DNA of 64,000 nt from Amphiduros pacificus (taxonomy: Eukaryota; Annelida; Polychaeta; Phyllodocida; Hesionidae): the NCBI GenBank assembly GCA_949316495.1, contig OX439008.1, positions 17,369,290 through 17,433,289 of the forward strand. The letters run 5' to 3'. A model generated the notes under the pieces. That model was not told the DNA's origin. It saw only the letters and a list, made by a program, of their open reading frames with translations, and searched no databases. The translations under genes and the position numbers were made by a program. Shown piece after piece: positions 23,349-34,800 of this stretch; position 1 is the first letter of the stretch; every line of letters starts with the position of its first letter.

Positions 23349-25878
23349 ATGGACGTGGACGAACAAGACCAAGGGACAGAACAGCAGCAGCAGACGGATA
23401 GCGTTAATGAGGCCTACGGACTTCTCACAGTCAGCTGCAGTAAGTTCAAAAGTAAAAGTATATAGTTATATGTAACCAGAGCTGTAATTTGGGTAGCGTA
23501 ATTTGTACTTGTATGCTAATGTGAGGAATAAGTTTTCCGCATTTCACGCAAATTGTGGCACAGGTAGAATGTGACTCTACCTCGCCACGCAGCTCAGTGA
23601 TAAACTCTGAGGAGAGATAAAATATAACGTGAAATAAATGATATTGCCATGTTAATGTGTTTTCACTTTTTTTTCTTTCTTTTTTTTTCAAAAACGTTTC
23701 CACCAACTCGACAGTAAATTTTGTTCACAAACAGCAATGTTTAGAAACAATATTTCATTTTAAAACATTAATTGTAAACATTAATGATTAAAAAACAAAG
23801 TTAACAAGTTTTTACTTTTTGAGGATTTCTTTTGCAATTCTTGTTCATTTCTTAAAAATGATGCATTTAATTTTAATGAAACAAGTGCCTTCGGCTTGGA
23901 AGTGATGCTGTCCCTCACTGTTGTAGCTAACCCTTACCTGTGCAGCTGTCTCTCAATTGTGCAGCTATCTCTCACCTCTGCAGCCATCCCTCACCGATAC
24001 AGCTATCTCTCACATGTGCAGCTGTCTCTCACTTGTGCAACTACCACGTGTGCAGCTGTCATTCAGTTGTGCAGTTGTCTCTCAATGTTGTAACTATCTC
24101 TAACCATGTGCAGCTATCTCTTCCCATGTGCAGCTATCTCTCCCATGTGCAGCTATCTCTCACCATGTGCAGCTATCTCACACCATGTGCAGCTATCTCT
24201 CCCCATGTGCAGCTGTCTCTCCCCATGTGCAGCTATCTCTCACCATGTGCAGCTGTCTCCCCATGTGCAGCTATCTCTTACCATGTACAGCTATCTCTCC
24301 CCATGTGCAGCTATCTCTCCCCAGTGCAGCTATCTCTCCCCATATGCAGCTGTCTCTCCCCATATGCAGCTATCTCTCACCATGTGCAGCTGTCTCTCAC
24401 CATGTGCAGCTATCTCTCACCATGTGCAGCTATCTCTCACCATGTGCAGCTATCTCTCACCATGTGCAGCTATCTATCCCCATGTGCAGCTATCTCTCCC
24501 CATGTGCAGCTATCTCTCACCATATGCAGCTGTCTCACCATGTGCAGCTGTCTCTCACCATGTGCAGCTATCTCTCGTTTATACAGCTATCTCTTATTTA
24601 TGCAGCTATCTCTTATTTATGCAGTTATCTCTTATTTATGCAGCTATCTCTTATTTATGCAGCTATCTCTTATTTATGCAGCTATTTTTCATGTCTCAAT
24701 ACAGCTATCTCTCAGTTATGCAGCTATCTCTTATTTATGCAGCTATCTCTTATTTATGCAGCTATCTCTTATTTATGCAGCTATCTCTTGCTATTGTAGC
24801 AGTCTATCACTTGCTATCTCTCAATTATGCAGCTATCTCTTATTCATGCAGCTATCTCTTATTTATACAGCTATATCTTATTTATGCAGCTATCTCTTAT
24901 TTATGCAGATATCTCTTATTTATGCAGCTATCTCTTATTTATGCAGCTATCTCTGATTTATGCAGCTATCTCTTATTTGTGCAGCTATCTCTCAGTTATG
25001 CAGCTATCTCTCAGTTATGCAGCTATCGCTTATACAAATATCTGCATTTCACCCATATAGACCCCTTTGTACAAAACCTAGCAGGGCCTCAATAAGTAGG
25101 TCAATAAATAGGTCAATTTACCGATGGTTGAAAACAAAGCTCTAATACAGAAATATAGGCATATTGGAGGTAATTCTCATTTCTAATGTAATTATGACAA
25201 CAAATAAGTGATAATTGTGCCATTCATAATATGCTAAAAGCGCAACCCTTCACATTAACTTGCAAAACAAAAGTGAAGTGGAGATTAGTTTAGTGTCATT
25301 TCCACCAGAGGGCAGGCAACGTGGTGACGGAACAGCGAGATCACACACTCTTATCAGTGGCGAATTTTGTTGCGGCCAATACCTCATATAGCAACTTTTT
25401 TTTTTTTTTTAAATCTCGTCACCCTTCCTCTCTGATCACGTTCATGCTTTTTTTTATATATGTATGTAAAAATCATTTCCCATGAGACGTATGAGATAGT
25501 TTATGATAAAAAAACTGCATGATAATTGATTTTGTTGCACGTGTTTTAACCTCAGGAAGACTTCAGAAGGAAGCAGAACGATTGGGTCAGATTCATGGTC
25601 AGTTGCTCAAGCAGAATGACGTCATTGTCAACTTCATCCACAACAGTCAAAAGGTACCTAGGTTACACGAGGATACTTGTCTCTTGAAAACTTCAGCCCA
25701 TCTCAAATACTCCATGTTATATGATTTTGTTGAAAAAGCAGAGAAAAATATACTAAATTTATAAATGAGATTAAATTAAATGTTATTTAATAATGATGGC
25801 AATTTTTATATCTTCTCAATTCAATTTCAGATGCAGGATAGCATGATGAAAGTTGGTGCAACAAAACCGACAAAATAA
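23349..25878 (+). CDS. Unrecognised 78-codon coiled-coil protein
   Basis: Exons 23349-23439, 25556-25653 and 25831-25878 join in phase (1 then 0) to give 78 codons plus stop. The N-terminus is acidic and Gln-rich (MDVDEQDQGTEQQQQ); the rest, from about residue 22 to 70, is predicted coiled coil or helix with RRLQKEAERLGQIHGQLL and NDVIVNFIHNSQKMQDSMM. The C-terminus is VGATKPTK. There is no signal peptide or membrane segment. The size and helix pattern recall small subunits of multi-protein complexes such as BLOC-1, Mediator or kinetochore groups, but I could not assign a family. The first intron, 2.1 kb, contains a 1.1 kb minisatellite. A very small extra exon cannot be excluded, but the phase does not need one. 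Confidence 0.7.
23930..25040. repeat. 18-20-bp minisatellite (TGCAGCTATCTCT), over 50 copies
   Basis: The array is built on TGCAGCTATCTCTC. It has two blocks: a left block to about 24575 with 20-bp units containing CACCATG or CCCCATG, and a right block with 18-bp units containing TTATTTA. The boundary is abrupt, showing two separate expansions from related founders. Open frames across the array in several frames arise from the periodicity and are not genes. It lies within the first intron of the small coiled-coil gene. Confidence 0.93.
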
Positions 25879-26089
25879 TTCATCTAAATTTAAACCTTTT
25901 AAATTTAACATATTGGTGCTAAGAGAATTGTATTGATGAAAAATGCAACAAAAATGCTGAGAAAATGAATGAGAATTATTTAAAAAGGAGTTATCCCAAA
26001 CATTATAGCTTTTATTATAAAACTGCCTCAGACATGACCATGTAAGTTTTATGTTTCAATTTGGAGTGATTGTGTTTTAAGAAGTATGA

Positions 26090-26095
26090 AATAAA
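26090..26095 (+). terminator. Candidate polyadenylation signal of the coiled-coil gene
   Basis: AATAAA 212 bases after the stop codon, followed by a T-rich stretch. Confidence 0.4.
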
Positions 26096-26141
26096 TTATA
26101 ACTTTTCTATTTCATTTAAATCGAGTTTTCCATTTTATTTT

Positions 26142-26380
26142 TCATGCACTGATTATGTTATTTTTCATGAATTTGTTTCATAAAATCTAATTTTTCAGGG
26201 CAATACAGATATCTTAAAATGGAATTTAAATGGAATGATCAATTCTTTGTCCAATTGTTTTCATGCACTAATTATGTTATTTTTCATGAATTTGTTTCAT
26301 AAAATCAAATTCTTCAGGGCAATACAGATATCTTAAAATGGAATTTAAATGGAATGATCAATTCTTTGTCCAATTGTTGG
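26142..26380. repeat. 119-bp tandem duplication
   Basis: Two nearly identical 119-bp copies, each running from CATGCACT(G/A)ATTATG to TTTGTCCAATTG, lie just after the coiled-coil gene. They differ at only a few positions. Confidence 0.9.
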
Positions 26381-26399
26381 TCACCTATTTGTTACATAA

Positions 26400-29300
26400 A
26401 TGAAATTAATGAAATCCAAGGGCAAAATATTTGATCTTAATTGGTCACATGTTCATTGTTTGATTTGCACATAAGATTCAGACCTTTTCAGGCAGTGATA
26501 ATAACAAATAAGGCAATTCTTATGTTCTACAAAATGGACTGATGCATTTATTGCACATAATGAAAGTTAAAGGTTCAATATACACCAATTGTCCCAAACA
26601 CCAAACAAAAATCTGGGTCATTTTACACCAAATGTGCATACATTCATGCCAAAGTCAACATGATCACATCACACAATACAGCTCCATATATTCAATCTTC
26701 AATCACACTATTCTTGTATGCTCACACAATTATACTTTGGCTTCAAATACAGCCCTTAATATATTTTTTAAGGTAAAAGAACACTTTCATAAAAGAAAAA
26801 CCAAAAGCACAACTTTAGAAATACAAACCATGAGAAAGCTAATTGAGAAATACAATTTTTTTATAATTAGAATGATTGCCCGGTGGAATAATTGTACCTC
26901 TTCACACTCATGCTGCTTGCAGCATCCAATTTACTCTGTGAAACTCTGTTACTCAGCCAAACAGCCACTCATTGGACTCTATTGATAACTGTACAATTAT
27001 ATTATTGAATTATAGAATTTCTAGTATCACCCAAGGTATAATATGGACAACAATTTGAGAACACATGCTAACATTCTAAGATCATGTACAAACTACAAAC
27101 TTGATTCTTTCAACACAATCATACTTTGGAACAAAATATATATGCATTTTAATTAGGGATTTCTTTTATGGTATCTTGAAATCCAATCTTTCAAGCGAAC
27201 AACATATGATGTCATGATTTACAGTCTATCCCAGCGATGATATTCTTCTAGTACCATTACCAAAGCTAAAATAGCTAGACTAGTATATTTAATTGCTTCA
27301 CTCAAAATGGAAATAGGAATAGACTTGGAAACTTGTCTCATATTTTTACTGCTTTTGACCTGCCTCAGCTGAGAGAGGTACAAAACCTGTAATCTGAGAT
27401 CTCAAACTTGCTTTCCTGATTGGTTACATAGTCTTATAGACCATACTGGAACTGCCACCATATACTGCTTGATAGAACTCCATTCACAGTCCTATTCACA
27501 TTGAGTAATGCACATAAGATTATTTAAACCAAGTAAGCACCCTTACCAAATACTATGAATACTATTTACACAATATTCCAATCTTTTGTGTCTTGTCGTT
27601 TCTTTGTTCTTTCATGACTTTTTTTGTGTTTATTCTATCTCAGTTTAATTATTTGTGGAGTTATATTTCACAATTCATTTCATCAATATGGAGCAGATAA
27701 TATTCAATTAATTATCTTGAAAAAATTATGAATTAGAAAAACCAATGCTAAGAGAACAGAAGTGTTCCAAGAAAAAGTACAATATAAATAGTCTAATACA
27801 AAAATAACATAACATTAAGAATGAGAAGTAACTGACAAATTTTCAATACAAACAATGGTGAAATATAAATAGATTATAAGAATAAGATAACATGTTTTAA
27901 CACCACAAGATTAGGACAATAATCAAGTTACTTTCCCTATCTAACTGGATATATGTACATTATTCTTAAAAAATAATACTTAGATTGGTATGGGACTATT
28001 ATACATCATCTCTAAGATTATTTCTGTTTTCACATTTCAACTTTACAATGCAAATAGAACATATTCGCGACTTCTCCACCCCACTGCTCAGACACACTGA
28101 GAACTAATAGTCTTTGTATTCTCTTTAGCTTCATATCCAGCATATACTGTGCCTTCACACTTGCCATGTTGTGCGTCAATAAGATAAGGTAAATTACACA
28201 TAAAAATATTAAAGGTGGATGATTGTATGAATAGGAGAACTTAAGCACTTAACTCCAGACTTTCTCAAAATCATGTATAATCAATATGGAAATAATACCG
28301 GTTCATGCATACCATACATCTTATCTTCTTGTTTGGTACAAGTTGCTCTCATCCATCAACTATACTGTTCAGTTAGGTTTTCACAAACTTTGGCTGATTT
28401 CAAGAATAACATTTATGTCACAAAATGATGTGATTCATGCAAATTCACAGAAACTTAATATCCATACTTTTAGCCATGTTTAGCATGATCAATATTTCTT
28501 ATCAGATCATACTTTAATATGATTCTACTTATTCTTTTAATAAATTTCCTAGTTTACAAATATTGTGCAATTTGATTAAATTTTCCATCAAGATATTACA
28601 TATCAACTTGCACCAATTCTAACATTTTTTATATATTCAACCTAAAAACCCCCCCACTAATTATAGACTTGTACATTTCTTTCTATTCACACAAGTCACT
28701 CAAACTCTAATATATAAATATTGATACAAGTCTCATCTAGCATGCAGATCAACTGTAAGTCTTGTTTAATGACCCTCATCTCCTTTCTCACCTTGAAGCA
28801 ATATTCACAGCTGAGTCCTATATTACATTTTATACAGTCATCAGTTGAATGTGGATTAACAGTCGAGCTGCAAGTCCTATCCGTATTCTAGCCTGCTTCC
28901 CTTTACGTTCTCATCCAAGCTTTGTATCAGCCAAGTTGCAGCGGTCAGCTTTAAACATTGACCCTTTTGATATGGGATAAATCCACCTCTTATATGTACA
29001 TATCAACTCATAATTTACTTGTTGCACTTAAAATCACCCCATTCCTATGCAATGCAGTGCTGACACCTATTGGAGGGACTATTGTTTTATCCCCTGAGCA
29101 ATTATTTCTCAGTGATGATAACCATTTAGTTAGCCCCACCTATATATAGTTTAGCAACGTAAAATCTCAATCAAATATAATTTTTAATATAAACCTTGTA
29201 AAACCTTACTAATTTTCTGTTCTCCTTAATTGAAATCTGAGAGAACAATCTTTCTCATCCGTCAAATAATTAATATGGAGTGGTAGCCTGTGGTACAGTA

Positions 29301-30745
29301 TTTTATAAACAAGATTTTTTCACAAACATCCACGATATTAATTTGGAACAGGTCTTTATTCTTTCCAAAAGTAGTTGTTGGATTCGCTATGATATTCAGA
29401 GTCTAAGAAAGATACATTTCTAACAGCTTTGTAATTAAGTAATTCTGATGAGTATAATTTACAGTCGTATTTGAATACATATTCCCTTTGTTCAAATATT
29501 AACACAACTGAATATTTTGACTGAAAAAAGGTGCCCTGCAAGGTTGGTGTCAGTGCTTATATAGAACATATTTCCTGATTGGCAGAGATGTGAAAATCAC
29601 AGAACAGAACAACAATGATAGGATAGTTTCTCATTCAATGTGATCCAAAACTGATAGAATAAAAAAATAATCTTGAACAGGGTGTAAAATTTAGGTAATA
29701 TTTGGACCATCAATAAAAGGAAAATCCCTCAGAAAAATGAAAAAAAATGAAAAAAAAAACAACAAAAAAAACAAAAAAACAGACACGGTGAAAATATCTG
29801 GATGGAAAAAAACCCAGAACACAGAAAGAAATACAAATGATTGTCACCATGATATGGGCAAAAAACTTTTGGCCATTAAATTATTGCCCGAATCTGTACT
29901 TCTGTGGACACAATTTAATGGTTGTGAACATTTAAAATGTTTATCATGTTATCAATAATGTGATTAATTTATATTTTGTTAGGTGGGATAAACGTTTATA
30001 TCATTTTTTACAATAAATATATATTAATGGATAATTCCCTGATACTAAGGCCAGGAAAAAAAATGTATGCTCATCTCCCCTTTTTTTCCAAAAGAAACAA
30101 AGCCAAAATAACCAGGGCTTTAAGTTTGTCCAGCCTAAAGGTGTAGCGAGGGACAGTTAATGACTGGAACTTGTAAAAAGTTGAAATTGAACAAACTTTT
30201 TTTAACATTTGATAAAGCCTAACTAATATTGCTTGCTGCTTGAAAATGACAATGTTTCACATATTTCATATTTGAAATCTTTTTTTTGAGAGAAATCAAA
30301 AATAGTTTTCCTGGCCTTACAACAATGTTGGCAACAACTGGAAGAATATCTCTGATCTTGCAGTGTACATTAATCCTTTTACCCACCCTTAAGATACCAA
30401 CTAAACATTCAAGTAAAATATTTGCTTAATTATCAATATTTCAATGACCAAACAATACTGAGAAATATATATGGTACACATTTATATCGATTTCCTCATC
30501 CAACATGATCAGTATGTTCTAATACAATTTCCAAGAATTTTCAGAAATTCCAGCTCAATATTTTCTTTGATTTTCAATTATCCCTTACCCATTACAATAA
30601 ATCCTTATAACTTACACATCAAAATATTGCCCATCCTTCAGTGCCAAAAATGTATAAATCTTAATTCAGATTTTTTATATCAGAGCTGAACTGTTTCCTT
30701 CTTTTTTTTTTGTTTTTTGAAAAATCATTGAAACCAGAACTCACT
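26400..30745. other. Non-coding stretch, possibly containing the FBXW7 3' UTR
   Basis: No reading frame resembles a known protein and no splice-linked exon set is visible on either strand. The base composition is AT-rich and even, without large repeats. The FBXW7 stop codon at 31889 faces this region, so its right part probably contains the FBXW7 3' UTR, whose end I cannot place. Confidence 0.4.
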
Positions 30746-30749
30746 TTAA

Positions 30750-31100
30750 GGTCTATAATCCACAATGAAACACTGGGACAGACTTATGTTTTTTTGGCTT
30801 AAATGTGTTCAAAATCATGTTATTTGTTAATTTAGCACAGAAAAAGTAAACTTAACCAGCTAGTCTTAAACTTTTATTATTTAAATTGAACCTGTTTTAA
30901 CTACCGTTAAAACGGGTTCGACTCAGTTATTGCAGCTGGACACCATGTGTGCTGTATGAGAAATACCCCCCACTGACGTCATAGCCTCACTCTCATCCTG
31001 GAATCCCCCAGAGCATGCAGAGCCGAAGGCAGTTACGTAAATATACGAGACCACACGAAGTTCTCTCCCGATGCTTCAAACTGATTGTGGATTATAGACC
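30750..31100. mobile_element. MITE with TTAA target duplication (piggyBac/Kolobok type)
   Basis: The ends are GGTCTATAATCCACAAT and its exact reverse complement, flanked on both sides by TTAA (30746-30749 and 31101-31104). A TTAA duplication is the mark of the piggyBac and Kolobok groups. The element is 351 bp and encodes no transposase. The perfect ends argue for a recent insertion. It lies downstream of FBXW7, possibly in its 3' UTR. Confidence 0.9.
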
Positions 31101-31888
31101 TTAATTGAACCTCAAAACTGACCACAATTTTAATTAAATTAACTTTCATATTAAAGTTGTTTAAACTCTGCCAAAGATTTTTAATTCCTAATATCTGACC
31201 CTATAAGACATTTCATACCTTGGTGCAATATTCAGGATGAATTGAGTTAGGTTAGGCATGAGCTTGTTCAGTGTATTCTGGGTGAGTTGTGTTGATGATT
31301 GTCCTTTCTATATACAATACTGCAGGCCATGTATGCACACAGCTAACCCCATCCCATTTATAGTCTCACAGACATGGAAAATGTAGCCATATCTCAGTCT
31401 TTAATGTGGTTTGAAAAAAAAAACATTACAATTTTTTAAAGACATGGCTGCCAATATCACAGTCAAGATTCATGGGTCGCACGTGCATGGTTAACACCGT
31501 GAGCCCTGTACATTTATATGATTCATCACCAATGACCCTCGTAATTGTGTCTGTGTCCGATAGGAGTATCATAGATATCTACTTCGTTGTGGAAGACTAT
31601 CAATATTACCCTATGGCAACCACCTACATTTTCCGCTATGCATTTCGGCACACATCACATCACATCACATCACTGTTATTCTGGTGGACTTGCCAGTTGT
31701 CCTTGCTTGTTTCCTGGTCTGGTTTCATAGCAGTTTGGTCATGTGGCTTGCTTATTTGTACTGTGCTCGTGAACGAGTACAGCCACGGCAACTTACTGTT
31801 TTTGTTTTGTCATTTGAAACAGTTGCATAGCAACTACAGACAATTGTTGCCATGGCAAAGAAATGGTCCTATGCTAAGCTCAACGACG

Positions 31889-34800
31889 TCAACTGCCACC
31901 AGAGTCCTCAGCGTCAAAGTCTAGCACCAATAGTTTCGTCTCCTCCGTCCCGTTCCGACTGCCGACAGCACACACAAGTTTTGTGTTGCTACACTTGATG
32001 CGCCACACCACCCCGCCACTGCCGCCGCTGTCTAATGCCACCAAATTACGCAGGAAGTCTCCAGTCCGTAAATCCCAGATCTTTACAGTCCCGTCATCAG
32101 AAGACGTGATGACAAATTTCTTGTTAAACTGCAGACATGTGACAGCACTCTGGTGCTTATTAGTCCCTGTAAATTAATAACAAATAAAATACAATACAGA
32201 ATCAGCACACATCTAAATCTTGGCTTACATTTTGATTAGAAAGGAACTTCATTCTGGGTAAATTAGGAGGTTAAGTCCTGTGGTAGCAATTCACTTTCAG
32301 GCGGAATATATTTGTTGTTAAGTATTGTACATTACTAAAGGTTATATCTCCAGGCTGTATAGAACACATCAAAAGTGTGAAAGAGTCTTTATTTTATTTG
32401 GAAGGGTATGATAAGTTGTGTACACACTTGATTCAATAAAGTGAAAAAATGATAACATAGGCAAATGTACATAAAATTTTCAAGCTGCCCTTAGTGTAAG
32501 ATTACTGCGTGTTCCACCTACCGTGGGGATATAATAAGTAGGCAACTTACCCTGGAGAGTTTGCAGACATTGTCCTGTGGTGATGTCCCACACTTTGACT
32601 GTGGAGTCAGCATTGCCGGAGACCAGGATGTTGTCCTTGAGCTCCATGCCGGACGTCAGTGACTGGTGCCCTATCAGCGTGTGTAGACAGTTACCCGTAT
32701 CCACATCCCACACACGGATTGATGTGTCCAGTGAACCACTCACTATATGCTTGCCATCAAACTGAAAACCATCACAAAGCATAACAATCAATCTCTGTCT
32801 TTTCAATCAATTGATCATTCTCCTTTTAATGTCTATTTGATTAATCCTGTCATTCATCCTTTAATATCTTTTTATAGCATGTACTTGATTAATTCAGGTC
32901 ATAAATGATATCGTGTGATCATGCTTAACATGGCCATAATCTATGCACACAGAAAGAAAACATAGGCATCAGAGATGCATCAACCCTCAGCCCTGGTAAC
33001 TCATTGCACAACATTCGCTCCACACAATATTTGTGAACAAAACGTCACTGCACCAAGGCAAATTGATGCAGGGGTAAAAAACCCATAAAATCTACTTCCT
33101 TTGATAGCTTAGGTGTGTCAAGTATCATGAAACTGTCATCATTTACTCTAGAATTATTGATATGGGCCTGTGACCTTGAAAAGCAGGTTAAGGTCACCGT
33201 CCATCAAACTCATGTGGAGTCTTCCCAGATTCTTATGTGTGTCAATTTTCATGAAGCTGCCATCATTTGTTCTTAAGTTATCACGATGACAAGGATTTCA
33301 GATAATTGTCCCTGTGACCTTGAAATCAGGTGAAGGTCATGTTCCATCAAGAGAAGTCTGAGGTCTTCACCAGATGCTTGTGTGTGTCAAATCTCATAAA
33401 GCTACCATCATTCGTTCTTGAGTTATTGCGATTCTTGGGATTTCACATAATTGTTCCTGTGACCTTGAAAAATAGGTCAAGGTCGCCGTCCACCGAACTA
33501 GTCCGAGGTTTTCACCAGATGCTTATGCGTGTAAAGTTTCATGAAGCTGCCATCATTTGTTCTTGAGTTATCACGATGACAAGGATGATTTCACATAATT
33601 ATCCCTGTGACCTTGAAAAGTAGCTGAAGGTCATGTTTCAAAGAAAAAATTCTGAGGTCTTCACCAGATGCTTGTGTGTGTCAAATCTCATAAAGCTGCC
33701 ATCATTCGTTCTTGAGTTATTGCGATTCTTGGGATTTCACGTAATTGTCCCTGTGACCTTGAAAAATAGGTCAAGGTCGCTGTCCACCGAACTAGTCTGA
33801 GGTTTTCACCAGATGCTTATGTGTGTAAAGTTTCATGAAGCTGCCATCATTTGTTCTTAAGTTATCACGATGACAAGGATGATTTCACATAATTGTCCCT
33901 GTGACCTTGAAATCAGGTGAAGGTCATGTTCCATCAAGAGAAGTCTGAGGTCTTCACCAGATGCTTGTGTGTGTCAAATCTCATAAAGCTGCCATCATTC
34001 GTTCTTGAGTTATTGCGATTCTTGGGATTTCACATAATTGTCCCTGTGACCTTGAAAAATAGGTCAAGGTCGCCGTCCACCGAACTAGTCCTAGGTTTTC
34101 ACCAGATGCTTATACGTGTAAAGTTTCATGAAGCTGCCATCATTTGTTCTTGAGTTATCACGATGACAAGGATGATTTCACATAATTATCCCTGTGACCT
34201 TGAAAAGTAGGTAAAGGTCATGTTTCAAAGACAAAATTCTGAGGTCTTCACCAGATGCTTGTGTGTGTCAAATCTCATAAAGCTGCCATCATTCGTTCTT
34301 CAGTTATTGCGATTCTTGGGATTTCACATAATTGTCCGTGACCTTGAAAAATAGGTCAAGGTCGCCATCCATCGAACTCATTCAAGGTTTTCACCACATG
34401 CTTTTGTGTGTCAAGTTTCATGAAGCTGCCATCATTTGTTCTCGAGTTATCGCGATGACAAGATGATTTCACATAATTGTCCCTGTGACCTTGAAAAGTA
34501 GGTGAAGGTCATGTTTCATAGAAAAAATTATGAGGTCTTCACCAGATACTGATGTGTGTCAAATCTAATAAAGCTACCATTATTCGTTCTTGAGTTATTG
34601 TGATTCTTGGGATTTCACATAATTGTCCCTGTGACCTTGAAAAATAGGTCAAGGTCGCCGTCCATCGAACTCGTCTGAGGTTTTCACCAGATGCATATGT
34701 GTGTCAAGTTTCATGAAGCTGCCATCATTTGTTCTCGAGTTATCGCGATGACAAGATGATTTCACATAATTGTCCCTGTGACCTTGAAAAGTAGGTGAAG

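Noticed and set aside
23940-25095. Several 200-330-codon frames in the 24 kb repeat
   Set aside because: All three frames are open through the same short repeat; composition (CSYLSPCAAISHH) is that of a translated minisatellite, not a protein.
26542-26985. A 147-codon plus-strand frame after the coiled-coil gene
   Set aside because: Low-complexity composition with no similarity, no start context and AT-rich codons typical of chance openings here.
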